A DNA stretch of 64,000 nt from Cavenderia fasciculata (GCF_000203815.1 NW_004457736.1:1364001-1428000); one strand, 5' to 3'; positions 1 to 10,689 are shown, numbered from the stretch's first letter. Notes: generated by a model from the sequence alone, not told the origin. Program-made: numbers and translations.

Positions 1-54
1 TCCATATTGATTTGATCTCTACAAAACAAAAAAAAAGAGTAAATCAAATATAAA

Positions 55-81
55 GAAGAAGAAGAAGAAGAAGAAGAAGAA
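55..81. repeat. (GAA)n microsatellite
   Basis: About nine uninterrupted GAA units in non-coding DNA. Confidence 0.9.
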
Positions 82-463
82 TCATATTAGTTATCTCTAT
101 CTTTATCTTTTATCTATTTTTATATTTCTCTTTACTTACAACAACAAATTGAGAGGTCAATCTTAAAGTGGATGGTGAGAAAATCTTTGTTGAAATGTAA
201 TTCATCTTCTACCTCTATATATTATATATATATATATATATATATTATGTATTATTAATAAATAATTATTTTGAAACAAACTATGTATATAGTGCTTTGA
301 AAAAAAACGAGTTGGCTCAGCTGAGAGAGGGATGATCACCGCACCCTGGAATGAAAAAAAATTAAATTAAAAAAAATTAAATTTCACTCAAACGAACGAA
401 TTACGAATGTGCACTCAAACTGGCTTGCTCTCTCCCCAGGACCTATATACTAGTATGTGCATA

Positions 464-517
464 CAAATAACAAATAACAAATAACAAATAACAAATAACA
501 AATAACAAATAACAAAT
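464..517. repeat. (CAAATAA)n minisatellite
   Basis: About seven near-perfect tandem copies of a 7-bp unit, CAAATAA, just 3' of the hydrolase gene. Confidence 0.9.
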
Positions 518-603
518 ATATATATCTATTCTATCTATCTCATCATCTCTTGATTGAAATGACTGATTAATCAATCAATCAAGATGTTTTTAGAGAGTTT
601 AGT

Positions 604-1326
604 TTATTGTTGTGGTTTATTTGAAATGACAGAGTGACCAGCTTCAATGATGAATTGACCGACTTGTTTGAAATGAGCCATACCTGCGACATGACTGGCT
701 GGAAGTGACAAGACTTTGGCATTCATACGCTTGGCAAAGAACTTTTGAAGTTCTGGAGGAACGACTCTATCATTTTCTGAAATTTGATACCACGTTGGCA
801 TATTCTTCCAGGCACAGTGAGGTTGCATGTCGTCGAAACAACGTGCTAGGAATGGTTTCTGACAGGCGTCTAGGATCAACTTTTCTTGTTCACCTCCATC
901 TTGACACATGTATTCAGAGAATTGGTTGCATGGCATACAGAGGTAGCCATTGTTATCAATGCTAGCTGGAATACCCTTTGATGGGAACTTGGCGAGTAGA
1001 CCATTGACAGTCTCGTCATTGTCTGGTGCAAGTGCTGCCATGTACACCAATCCTCTGACCTTGGGACACGAGTAAGCAGCTTCGGTAATGATACTACCAC
1101 CATAACTGTGACCAACCAACAGTACTGGACCATCCAACTTTTCAATAAGATTAACCAACAACTTTGCATCTTCGGCCAAACTAATATTGGTAAATTGCAT
1201 ACCATAGAAATTGAATCCAGCTTCCTTTAACATTGGCATAATCTTACCCCATGAACTTGATGCATCCAACCATGCTCCATGACACAATACTACATTTAAT
1301 CCGTTCTTATTTCCACAACAAGTCAT
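604..1326 (-). CDS. Alpha/beta hydrolase, single exon
   Basis: A 240-residue alpha/beta-hydrolase fold protein. The nucleophile elbow GHSYGG puts the catalytic Ser at residue 74. The acid is probably Asp186 (SEND motif) and the base His212 (ASHVAG). An oxyanion-type HGAW follows the first strand near residues 16-19. Its length and the lack of a signal peptide fit small cytosolic esterases of the hydroxynitrile-lyase or salicylate-esterase-like group, also common in bacteria. The substrate cannot be read from the sequence. The start is the first ATG, preceded by an A-rich leader. No intron is present. It is divergent from the CSL4 gene across a 346-bp shared spacer. Bacterial ancestry is possible but was not tested. 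Confidence 0.85.
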   Translation of the reverse strand: MTCCGNKNGLNVVLCHGAWLDASSSWGKIMPMLKEAGFNFYGMQFTNISLAEDAKLLVNLIEKLDGPVLLVGHSYGGSIITEAAYSCPKVRGLVYMAALAPDNDETVNGLLAKFPSKGIPASIDNNGYLCMPCNQFSEYMCQDGGEQEKLILDACQKPFLARCFDDMQPHCAWKNMPTWYQISENDRVVPPELQKFFAKRMNAKVLSLPASHVAGMAHFKQVGQFIIEAGHSVISNKPQQ

Positions 1327-1672
1327 CTTGATTTAATTATTAATATTATTTAATTTAACAAACAAACAAATAAATTTGAAATTTAAATTTAATCCTCTCT
1401 TTTATTTATAACCTTCAAGTTTCATTTGAAATTGAACCATCCATCCATCCATGAATATAATTTATATATATATAATCCACTTTACATTTCAATTTCATTG
1501 ACTTTGTTTAACAAAATATATTCTCCAAAGTACAAACTACAAAAAATAATAAAATATGTGTGTTGTAAAAAACCGAGCGACACATTCATTCAAACATACT
1601 CCATAGATCATAGCATAGTGATAGATCATCATTCGCACATATATACATATACATACATATACATTAACAACA
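1327..1672. promoter_or_regulatory. Shared divergent promoter region
   Basis: A 346-bp AT-rich spacer separates the start codons of the hydrolase (minus) and the CSL4 gene (plus), so both core promoters must lie here. No specific factor site was recognised. An open frame that starts inside it at 1426 has no recognisable content and is treated as chance. Confidence 0.5.
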
Positions 1673-2575
1673 ATGAATACAATAGTAACACCAGGTCAAA
1701 AACTATGTAAAGATACAGAATACATATCTTCGGAGGGTACCTATGTACACAAAGGGTCGATATACTCCTCAGTATTGGGTTTCTCTCACACTATCAAAAG
1801 AAATATAAATACAGATAATAATAATGAAACTACTACTACAAGTAGTAGTGGTAGTAGTAGTAGTATACCATCAGAATATAATAATAGTACTTCAGAAGAC
1901 AAAGTATGTGTATACTAAAAAAAAGACAAGAAGAAGAATTATTAAATTGACACATCAATCTTATCTTCAAATTTGAATTTGATTAGAGAGATTATATAGT
2001 AGTATTAAAAGAAAAAGAACCAGGAATAGTACCAGAGATTGGTAATGTAGTAACAGTACAAGTATTGAGAATCAATCCTCGTTTGGCAAGTTGTGCTATT
2101 CTTTGTGTTGGAACTAAAGCGCTAAAGGAGACTTTTAATGGTGTCATTCGTGTTCAAGATGTTAGAGCTACAGAAATTGATAAAGTAGAGATTTATAAAT
2201 CATTTAGACCTGGTGATATTGTATCTGCTGAAGTTGTATGTAAATTACAGTAAATCAAGTTTGATCTACTTTCCTCTCTAATCTTTTTGTTTATCTATCT
2301 ATCTCTCTATTTAGATTTCATTGGGTGATTCAAGATCATATTATTTATCAACTGCAAAGAATGAATTGGGAGTTGTATTTGCACAAAGTGTTGTTGGAGC
2401 AACTATGATTCCAGTTAGTTGGAATCAAATGCAATGTCCAAAGACTAAAACAAAGGAATATAGAAAGGTGGCTAAAATGGATATCGCTGGCACAGACCAA
2501 GACGACGACAACGATACTGAAAATGGTCATGAAAATGAAAAGGAAGACAATAACAATGAAAGTGATCAAGAGTAA
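1673..2575 (+). CDS. exosc1: Exosome component CSL4 (EXOSC1)
   Basis: Three exons, 1673-1903, 1987-2235 and 2315-2575, encode 246 residues. The introns are 83 and 79 bp with GT..AG ends and keep the frame. The N-terminal PGQKLC and GTYVHKGSIYSS block is the CSL4 N-terminal domain. The S1-like middle carries DVRATEIDKVEIYKSFRPGD, and the C-terminal zinc-ribbon-like part carries ISLGD, ENELGVV-type and MQCPKTKTKEYRKVA motifs. CSL4 is a cap subunit of the RNA exosome, acting in 3'-5' RNA processing and decay in nucleus and cytoplasm. The dictyostelid additions are an Asn/Thr/Ser-rich insert near residues 45-70 and an acidic Asn-rich tail after residue 217. Identification is firm. The intron-1 acceptor at 1985-1986 was chosen because only it gives the right frame. 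Confidence 0.93.
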
Positions 2576-2715
2576 AGTAGATATAGATAGATAGATATAG
2601 ATATAGATCGAGAGATTATTTTGTAAATAAATCCCCCATCCCTCCGCAACCAATAACAACAACAAACAACGAACAACAATGGTATCAATGGATAATAATA
2701 ATTATGATTTATGAT

Positions 2716-3594
2716 TTATTCATCAATTAAATTAGAAATGATAGAGAAACAATAAGAAGAGCTCGTGGAATGTAAAGGTGGAGTGGTGGAAGAGAGGGAA
2801 TTGGAGAGAATATCAATTAATTGATTATATGATTTGTTTTTAAAATGGATACCTCTATGATACGATATATCTTGTAGCTCTTCAATTGATAGTTTGTCAA
2901 TTCCTTCACCTATAATTAATTGGTTGTCTTTTATGATTTCCTTTTCCCAATCCTTTAATTTTTGTTTTAATTGTTTTGTACTCTTCAATTCTATACATTT
3001 AATACCAATACATCTTGATAATAATATTAATTGTGTTCTATTTAAATCTTGTATTCTAATTCCATTCATTATTTCATCTTGTTGTTGTCTTGAAAATAAT
3101 CCAAGTAATATCTTTGCCAATTTAACTCTATATTTTTGAGTAGTTAACATTCTATCAACAATCATTTGTCTGGTAGAGAATGTTGATGGAAGTATAGAAG
3201 ACAGATATTTAACATAGATTGGTAATCCAAAAGCTGAGAATGGAATGAATGAATATAATCCCAATGGTATCCAATACAATGAATCGGTTTCTAAAAAAGA
3301 AAGAAAATCATAACATTAATAACTCTTTCAATTGTTTCTTTGTACATATATACAATACAAATACATACTAAATGTTTTCAAATGAATGATATCTTTTCTA
3401 GGGAGGGTAATACCAGCATTTCTTTTTGGTTTGATTACATCTTGAATATATCTCCAATTTCTATAATAGGATACAATACCAGCTTTGGTTTGTTGTCCCA
3501 ATTCATATGACAGTCTTTTCATCTTTGTAAAAAATGATTCCTCTACTTTATCTTTACCATTATTATCATCATCATGATTCTTTATCTCTTCCAT
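2716..3594 (-). CDS. LETM1-domain protein, short paralog
   Basis: Two exons, 3369-3594 and 2716-3290, with a 78-bp intron give 266 residues. The conserved LETM1-type core runs from YELGQQTKAGIVSYY through a hydrophobic segment (LYWIPLGLYSFIPF, near residue 80) to the diagnostic LPSTFSTRQMIV and an alpha-helical ribosome-binding-like C-terminus. LETM1/LETMD1 proteins sit in the mitochondrial inner membrane and affect K+/H+ or Ca2+/H+ exchange and mitochondrial translation. This copy is unusual: it begins with an acidic stretch (EEIKNHDDD) and has no visible presequence, unlike the tandem neighbour at 3906-5392. The intron position and phase are identical in both copies, so this is a tandem duplicate. 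Loss of targeting, or a different location, is inferred. No in-frame upstream extension was found. Confidence 0.85.
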
Positions 3595-3905
3595 CTTTAT
3601 TTATGTTCCTAATATTAATAATCTATCAACCAACAAACCAACCAACTATTATTAGATAGATATAGTGTGTAGAATAATAATACTAATAATAACCTGACAT
3701 CATCATCACGTTTCCATTACTATTATTATTATTATTATTTTTATCTCCTTTGACACAACGATCGTTGATTGATCATTGTGATTCACCTGACACTTACAAC
3801 GAAATGATGACACAATGATTATAATCTTTTTTCAATTTTGGTTTAAGCGAAATAAAGATTATTTATTAATTTAAATCATGATTGATTAGTTTATAGTTAT
3901 AGGTT
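3595..3905. other. Spacer between the LETM1-like paralogs
   Basis: A 311-bp AT-rich spacer with a short (TTA)n run near 3721-3741. No gene or remnant of the missing presequence exon was recognised. Confidence 0.5.
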
Positions 3906-5392
3906 TTAATCATCATCAGTTTCAATATGATCATCTTGAATTAAACTTGAAATGACAGAGAAACAATAAGAGGAGTGTGAAGGTGGTGAAGCAGATATGG
4001 AGAGGGATTTGGAGAGAATGAAAAGTAATTGATCGTATGTCTTGTTTTTGAAATGGATACCTCTCTGATACGATATATCTTGTAGATCTTCGATAGACAA
4101 TTTTTGTATGCCTTCACGAAGAATTAATCGGTTGTCTTGAATCACTTCCTTTTCCCAATCCTTTAATTTTTGTTGTAATTGACTTGGACTCATAAATATT
4201 GCCCATTTAATACCAATACATCTTGATAATAATACTAAATGTGATCTATTCAAATCTTGAATTCTAATTATAATTCTTTCATCTTCTTGATTTGTAGTAG
4301 TAGTAGTATTATTATTATTATTATTTTGTTGAAGTTGTTCTGATTGTTGATCTGGTGTATTATTACTATTACTATTATTATTGTTATTATTATGTTGATT
4401 TTGTTGATTCTTACTATATTTATCAGTTAAACTTTTAAATAATTTCTTTGCTAATTTGGTTCTGTGTTTTTGATTGGATAGTTTTCTTTTAACAATCATT
4501 TGTCTTGTTGAGAATGTTGATGGGAGTATAGCAGACAAATACTTAATATAGATTGGTAATCCAAAGGTTGAGAATGGAATGAGTAAATATACTCCCAATG
4601 GTATCCAATACAATGAATCAATTTCTAAATACAATCATCAATCAATCAATTAATTAATAACATTAATAACATTCAATTATTTAATAATTAGATATACTAT
4701 ATGATATGATACATACTAAATGTTTTTAAATGAATGATATCTTTTCTGAGGAGAGCCATACCAGCATTTTGTTTTGGTTTGATTACCTCTTGAATATATC
4801 TCCAATTTTGATAGTATGATACAATACCAGTCTTGGTTTGTTGTCCCAATTCATAAGACATCTTTTTCATCTTGTCAATAAATGATTCTTCTTCTTCTTC
4901 TTCTTTACCATTGTCTTTATCATTCTTGTCATCTTTATCTTTCTTTTTCTTGATGCTCTTTTCATCTTGATCTTTATCGTTGTTGTCGTCTTTTTTGTTC
5001 TTGGTCCTGTCCAACTTGTCAAGTATCATCTTTTTCTCTTCAGCTATCTTGTTTCTTATTTCTTGTTCCTTGGTCATAGATGTAGTAGAAGAAGTAGTTG
5101 TAGATTGGTTGATCGCTGGCTGCTCTCTAATCTTTTGATTGCCACCATGATTGTTGATTGGTGATTGTAATGATTGTTGTGTAGTTGATGAAGATGAAGA
5201 AGTACTCGTGCTAGTTGAAGAATAATAACTAAACTGTGATCTAGATCTGTTACTACTTTGGAAATAGTCGTTGACGATCAATGCTCCAATCACCAAACCA
5301 TGTCTACTACTACTAACACCACTGACAGTGGTGTTCATAGATGTAGTGCAGACCAATCTAGACATTGATGTCATCATCATTATGTTTGACAT
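3906..5392 (-). CDS. LETM1-domain protein, long paralog, mitochondrial
   Basis: Two exons, 4717-5392 and 3906-4624, with a 92-bp intron encode 464 residues. The first 55 or so residues are rich in Ser/Thr/Arg and lack acidic residues until about residue 43, as in a mitochondrial presequence. Next come a Ser/Thr/Gln low-complexity stretch, a Lys/Asp-rich charged segment (near 120-180), then the LETM1-type core: YELGQQTKTGIVSYYQNW, a membrane segment (LYWIPLGVYLLIPF) and LPSTFSTRQMIV. An Asn/Thr/Gln insertion (near 300-340) interrupts the C-terminal helical part and is absent from the short paralog. Role by family: inner mitochondrial membrane ion homeostasis or ribosome association. The two paralogs are head-to-tail on the same strand. 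Confidence 0.87.
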
Positions 5393-6181
5393 TATCTATA
5401 CTATCTCTTCGCTATCTTGAACAATTGAACAATTGTCGATCATTTCAATGACCCGACACCAACAACCAGATTTTCGTGAATAACAAAACACTAAAAGATA
5501 TTTTACATAACACAAAAGAAGAAAGGATTGATACACGTTACGTTCGCATGTGTCTGAATATAAATATTGATAATATGATTTGGGAAAGCCTGATGGTGTT
5601 CTTTAGTTTAAACCATGACAATAATAATAATAATATAATCATGTGACTGGGATTTTGGAAATAATAATAATAATCCAAATATATTATAATAGTCTCTGTA
5701 TGTAAGAAGGATCCTGTGGCCACAGTATTTGTTAATTGATTGTACAAGTTCAGGACAAATGGTTATTTATTGATTATGGAAAGGTCCAGTTTTTTTTTTT
5801 TATAGTTTTATAGAAATTTTCTTATCCCTTAGTAGTTTGAACGACACGAGGACACTGCGCGGAGTTTCTTATCCCTTAGTAGTTTGAACGGCACGATGGG
5901 CACTGAGCGCTGTTGCCAGATGGTGGACTTTGGCCAGTAGAAAGGGATCTAGATCAGATTGATTGAATTTGATTTGATTAACATTTGACTGATTTGATTC
6001 TTGACAATTTTGATCTTGTTTGAATTTCTTCTTGTTCATTTCATTTCCTTTCCTTTCCTATCCTTGATTCATATCTTCTTGCCTTCCTTCTTCTTCTTCT
6101 ACTTCTTTTTCTTCTTGCCGTTTTTGAATCACTTGTTCCTCTTTCATCCTGCTACTACTTTTTGTTTTCATTTCTTTTTGT
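5393..6181. other. Intergenic with a 47-bp direct repeat
   Basis: No gene was recognised. Short open frames here lack family content. A tandem 47-bp repeat (5819-5912) and a T-run (about 5790-5801) are the only structured elements. The purine-rich strand downstream of the tiny Cys-rich frame (5990-6180, minus) may be its 3' UTR. Confidence 0.5.
5819..5912. repeat. Tandem 47-bp direct repeat, two copies
   Basis: Two adjacent copies start at 5819 and 5866. The first 25 bases (beginning TTCTTATCCCTTAGTAGTTT) match exactly and the remaining 22 are diverged. They are GC-richer than the surroundings. Function unknown. Confidence 0.8.
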
Positions 6182-6277
6182 TTAAACATACCTTGAGCAT
6201 CCCTTGCATAACTTATGACCGCATGACTTGCAAGACTTGGAATCGGAGGTACCACAACCAGCTGAGTATTTGCACAT
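6182..6277 (-). CDS. Tiny Cys-rich zinc-binding-like peptide (putative)
   Basis: A 31-codon frame starts at an ATG preceded by an A-rich leader typical of dictyostelid starts. Six cysteines are spaced C2-x5-C8-x7-C16-x2-C19-x4-C24-x2-C27, with CKSCGHKLCKGC at the core. This is the knuckle pattern of treble-clef or zinc-ribbon modules. Near its 3' end a GTATGTTT could be a splice donor, so a longer spliced protein is possible. The only frame-compatible nearby acceptors would need an intron of about 40 nt in purine-rich DNA, which is unlikely. No family was recognised, and it could be a remnant of a larger zinc-finger gene. Confidence 0.4.
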   Translation of the reverse strand: MCKYSAGCGTSDSKSCKSCGHKLCKGCSRYV

Positions 6278-6779
6278 TTTATATTATTTGTTTGTTTGTT
6301 TGGTTTAAATTAAATTAAATCTATTTGATGATTGAATTGGGTTTCAGCTGATGTGCTTATAAAGATACTGTATTTCTTGTGTTTTACTCTACTCCTCTAA
6401 AATAAATAAATTTAAACTAGATTTTTTAATTTCCATGAAACAAGCAATGAGAGAGATATTTACAATCAGATCAGAAACTCTCTAAATTTCCCGCCCAACC
6501 GAACCAGTTAAACACGAAAAAAAAGGCAAAGATCTGATGAAATTTCGGTAAACTCGGAAAAAATTAGACACCCGAGAAAGTCGAGCGTGACGTGGCCTGC
6601 GAGAATGACGCCGAGTCCTATGAAAGTTGAGAATAAATGACTTGGACTAAATCGGTTGACATCAATCCCTCCTGAAAAAGTCGATCATGACGTGGATTAA
6701 TTAGGTTGGCTTAAATCGTCTCTATCCCTCAAATCCCACCTATATTAAAACAACCAAGGGATTATTGTTGGTTGTTTTA
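6278..6779. other. Intergenic, with degenerate repeats
   Basis: Lies between the tiny Cys-rich frame and the 3' end of the actin-like relic. It holds a repeat group (6576-6730) that is GC-richer than its surroundings. No gene was recognised. Confidence 0.5.
6576..6730. repeat. Imperfect repeat group with TGACGTGG core
   Basis: Three related blocks begin near 6576, 6621 and 6674 with GAAA(AA)GT(C/T)GA. The first and third contain TGACGTGG. The second and third both end in a pyrimidine block ATCCCTC. Spacing is about 45-55 bp. They sit directly downstream of the actin-like relic. Function unknown. Confidence 0.5.
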
Positions 6780-8036
6780 TTAATATTTTCTTGTAATTAC
6801 TCTTGCTCCTTGATCATCATATTCACTTTTATTGATCCAAAGTTGGTCAGCTCTTTAAATAATAATAAAAGGTTAATAAATAAATAAGATAATTAATTTT
6901 TTGTTGCTTGTTTTAAACTTACAATGATGACTCTGCAATCTGGCAACCTCCATCCCATGCCAAATGTTGACGGTTTTCAAGACAGAATATTTGTATGTTT
7001 GAATTGGATGGTCCACCCACAAACTCTTTCTTTACTCTTTCTTCAAATCCTTTCATCATTGTTGTTGCTCCACAAAATACAACTTTTGATATCTCACTTT
7101 GTATATCTTTGTCACACTAAATAAATAAATGTTAAATGTTTGTTGCGTAAGTATGATATATGTATACATTTTTGTTATCAAACATACCTTTTTAATTGAA
7201 TCACGAATACCAACTTGAAAACTAGTGTCTGGGCGACCCATCAATTGAGGATTGAATAGAGCTTCACCACAATTGGATAATAATTGATGACTGATATTTA
7301 CCAATTGTCCATCGGGTAGTTCATATGATTGTGTGTCTTTATCTTTGTCAGTAGTGAGAGACACATAGACAAGTTTCTCTTTGATATCTCTAACGATTTG
7401 ACGATCACGACTAGATACATTTAAAGAAAGACCATCTTGTTTGAGCAACTCTAAAAGGTATCTAGTCAGATGATCACCTCCAAAATCCAATCTAGTGCTT
7501 GCTTTTGGTATGTCTTTACCCTCGTTGATTGGGACTATATGAGTAACACTCTCACCTATATCCACTACGGTTCCGTAAGAATACCAGCTGCGTAAAGTGA
7601 TAAAGTAGACTGTTGAGCAAATGACAGTTGGGGACATTTAAATTTCTCAAACATCATTTCAGCCTCTTTTTCACGACCAACCTTTGAATTGTCAGGTGAC
7701 TCTGTCAAAAGGATTGGATGTTGAGATGGTTCAATACACATTAAATCTTTGAAACAATATTGTCTGAATTTTTCCAAATCATCAATATTTACAATTAATC
7801 CATGTTGTATTGGGTATCTAAGAGTATCTCTAAAAAAAATATATTAGTATTTATAATTACCTCTCTCTCTTAACTCTAGGTTAATTTACATACGATTTAT
7901 ATAATGCATCCAGGCCTATATTGCCAGCAGAACCCTAACAAGATGGAATGATATGTTGAGGACAACCATCTTGAGACGAACCCAATTTGCACCATCCCGA
8001 TCCATTGTCAATTATAATTGGTGTATCTAAATCCAT
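6780..8036 (-). pseudogene. Degenerate actin-related gene (stop plus frameshift)
   Basis: Four exons can be traced: 7894-8036, 7188-7829, 6923-7116 and 6780-6852. Together they cover a whole actin fold, from IIIDNGSGWCKLG through KYPI-type, LLTE, RDIKEKLVYV and SYELPDG motifs to a C-terminal TRKY. Two lesions break it. Codon 34 of exon 1 is TAG (7935-7937), and in exon 2 the frame changes by one base near 7568-7580, just after SLYAAGI. All splice sites are intact and in phase, so decay is recent or the lesions are assembly errors. The sequence is far more diverged from actin than its three neighbours (for example HPILLTESPDNSKVG) and has two more introns, so it is an old actin-like lineage, not a copy of them. 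Confidence 0.8.
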
Positions 8037-8258
8037 ATAAATAAATAAATATATAAATCAAATGTAAATATGTTTTATGAATATGAAATGATGATGATGG
8101 TAAACATTGCATTTGTGATCACATGATGCAATTTCACAACAAACATATTTTTTGTAGAATGGTTTGGTTGCATTAATGGTTATGGTTGGTGTGTGTGTGG
8201 TAAGTATGTACCCACTGTTTTGCGTGTGTTGGTCAGGTCAATGAATGAATGTGCCAAG

Positions 8259-8343
8259 TGGGTAGTTTGTTTATATGGTCAATGATTGATGGCGATTCTT
8301 CAATTTGACTAGAAATCATTAGGCCAAATAAACAAACTACCCA
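8259..8343. repeat. Inverted repeat, about 30-nt arms
   Basis: The arm 8259-8274 (TGGGTAGTTTGTTTAT) is perfectly complementary to 8328-8343. Pairing continues inward with few mismatches (to about 8287 on the left and 8313 on the right), leaving a loop of about 25 nt. This could be a structured RNA, a foldback element or a small palindromic transposon remnant. Confidence 0.75.
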
Positions 8344-9129
8344 TTACCCATATTTCTCGATGGTCTTTGCACCACTATTGGAGATTGAGGTCAGAGTCCC
8401 AAATGAATTCTACGAACTACCCATCCTTATCACAGAGAGACTTGACGATCCTGCCATGAGAAAAGAGAATCTGATTTTGGGTTGAAAAAGGATACCAAAC
8501 GATTTCAACAAACAACACCTATGATTAATAAATAACATAGTTTTATTATTTAATAATTATATATATATACCTACAAAGAATACTTCTAAACTTTTTTATG
8601 ACTAATTTTGTCTCTCACTTTATTGAGTACCACAAAATTTTTTTTTCTTTTTCTTTTCTCTGCAGATAATTAAAAGAGATAGATAGAAATAACAATAGGT
8701 CATAACGTACATGATTAGGTCAACCTTTGTTTTATATAGAACAATTGATCATTCATTCATTATCAAAAATGATGATAAAGAACTGTTAGTGACTTGTGTC
8801 ATCAACCACCCTGTACTATGTAATCACACCGTGATCAATTTAAAGACAACATGCACTCAAAAGGCAGAGCTAGGTGGATAGGTTTGACAGATGGATGAAG
8901 AATCAAGTAACAAACCGACTTCTACATTAAATTTCAATCATTCATTAGAAGGTATTATTATTATTATTATATTATAATCATACTTGCTGGTCTAGTGTAG
9001 GTAGTATGGTAAATAATTGGTGGTAAATTCGTTGAACAAGACTCGAAAAAAAAATCATATGACATAATGATGGAAATTACAAGACGAAAGAAAACCTATA
9101 AAAGAGGTTTGAATATCAACCATTATTAT

Positions 9130-9158
9130 CAAACAAACAAACAAACAAACAAACAAAT
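9130..9158. repeat. (CAAA)n run in actin A leader
   Basis: Seven CAAA units in the region just upstream of actin gene A, probably promoter or 5' leader. Confidence 0.85.
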
Positions 9159-9212
9159 ATTTATATATATATATTTTAAAGGTAATAATAATAATAATTT
9201 TAAAAAATAATA

Positions 9213-10444
9213 ATGGAAGAAATTCAAGCACTAGTAATTGACAATGGATCTGGTATGTGCAAAGCTGGGTTTGCAGGTGATGATGCTCCACGTGCTGTAT
9301 TCCCGAGTGTTGTCGGTAGACCAAGATACTCTTCAGTTATGGTTGGCATGGGCCAAAAGGATTCATTTATTGGTGATGAAGCTCAATCAAAGAGGTATGA
9401 ATAATGTGACACATAATATTCTGGTCATCAAAAAATATTTATATTAATATTTATTTATTTATTTATTTATTTATTAAATTATTTAATTATTTAATTTGTA
9501 GAGGAATTCTTACAATGAAATATCCAATTGAACATGGTATTGTAACCAATTGGGATGATATGGAAAAGATATGGCATCATACATTCTACAATGAATTACG
9601 TGTTGCTCCTGAAGAACATCCAGTATTGTTAACCGAACCACCACTCAATCCAAAGGCAAATCGTGAAAAGATGACTCAAATCATGTTTGAAACATTCAAT
9701 ACCCCGGCAATGTACGTATCGATTCAAGCAGTACTATCATTGTATGCATCGGGTCGTACTACTGGTATTGTACTCGATTGTGGTGATGGTGTCTCTCACA
9801 CTGTACCCATCTACGAAGGGTATTCTTTACCACACGCTATTCTACGTCTTGATCTTGCAGGTCGTGACCTTACCGATTACATGACAAAGATCCTCACTGA
9901 ACGTGGATACTCATTTACCACAACCGCCGAACGTGAAATTGTTCGTGACATTAAAGAAAAGTTGGCCTATGTCGCTCAAGACTTTGACGTTGAAATGCAA
10001 GTAGCTGCCAACTCTTCGCAGCTGGAAAAGTCGTATGAACTACCCGATGGACAAGTCATCACGATTGGCAATGAACGATTCCGTTGTCCAGAGGCACTGT
10101 TCCGTCCATCATTCCTTGGTATGGAGTCTGACGGTATCCACGAAATCACCTACAACTCGATCATGAAGTGTGACATTGACATTAGACGTGAGCTTTACAA
10201 CAATATCGTACTCAGTGGTGGATCGACAATGTTCCCAGGAATGGCCGATAGAATGCACAAGGAAATATTCGCACTTGCACCAAGTACAATGAAAGTTAAA
10301 GTCGTTGCTCCACCAGAACGTAAATACTCTGTCTGGATTGGTGGTTCCATCCTAGCATCACTCTCCACTTTCCAACAAATGTGGATCTCTAGAGATGAAT
10401 ACGATGAATGTGGTCCATCCATCGTACATAGAAAGTGTTTCTAG
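9213..10444 (+). CDS. Actin (gene A), slightly divergent
   Basis: Two exons, 9213-9394 and 9502-10444, with a 107-bp intron splitting an Arg codon give 374 residues, the normal actin length. All family signatures are present: [52 protein letters not shown] and the C-terminal [10 protein letters not shown]. The His73 context is kept. Differences from canonical actin lie in the D-loop, where RPRH-T-G becomes RPRYSSV, and at the position of Tyr53, which is Phe (KDSFIG). Ser155 in the phosphate loop is Cys (DCGDG). The N-terminus (MEEIQ) is two residues shorter than D. discoideum act8. This is the most conserved of the three plus-strand actins and is probably a functional polymerising actin. Confidence 0.95.
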
Positions 10445-10689
10445 AAGAATATTCAAATTAAATAACAAATAATAATTAAATAATAATAACAAATAATAAC
10501 AAACAAACAAATAATAATTAAATTATAATAATAATAATAATAATAATAACGATCAATTACAGGCGATATAACCTACACCAAATTACAACCCTAAATCATT
10601 TGTACATAATTATCATGGTTCACACAATCCAAAACCAACACAGAAGATGCTTTATAGGGGAAAGTTGATTTTATCCTTTCCAACTCTTG

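Larger units (their letters stand above)
1..603. other. Intergenic, no gene seen
   Basis: No reading frame with family resemblance was found here. The stretch holds two simple repeats (listed separately), a TA run near 226-245, and a GC-richer patch near 305-352 that I could not assign. It lies 3' of the minus-strand hydrolase gene. Confidence 0.6.
8037..9212. other. Intergenic upstream of actin gene A
   Basis: No coding sequence was recognised. It contains a long imperfect inverted repeat (8259-8343), a T-run (8640-8647) and a (CAAA)n run in the actin leader. It should hold the promoters of both the actin relic (minus) and actin A (plus). Confidence 0.5.

Noticed and set aside
1426-1710. 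94-codon open frame overlapping the CSL4 start
   Set aside because: Lies in promoter DNA with Ile/Tyr/Ser-rich AT-driven content and overlaps the real CSL4 start in another frame.
6140-6191. Intron linking the Cys-rich frame to the downstream Glu/Lys-rich frame
   Set aside because: The frame-compatible acceptor would give an intron of about 40 nt in purine-rich DNA, shorter than all other introns here.
6924-7124. Plus-strand open frame of 66 codons
   Set aside because: It is the antisense shadow of exon 3 of the actin-like relic.
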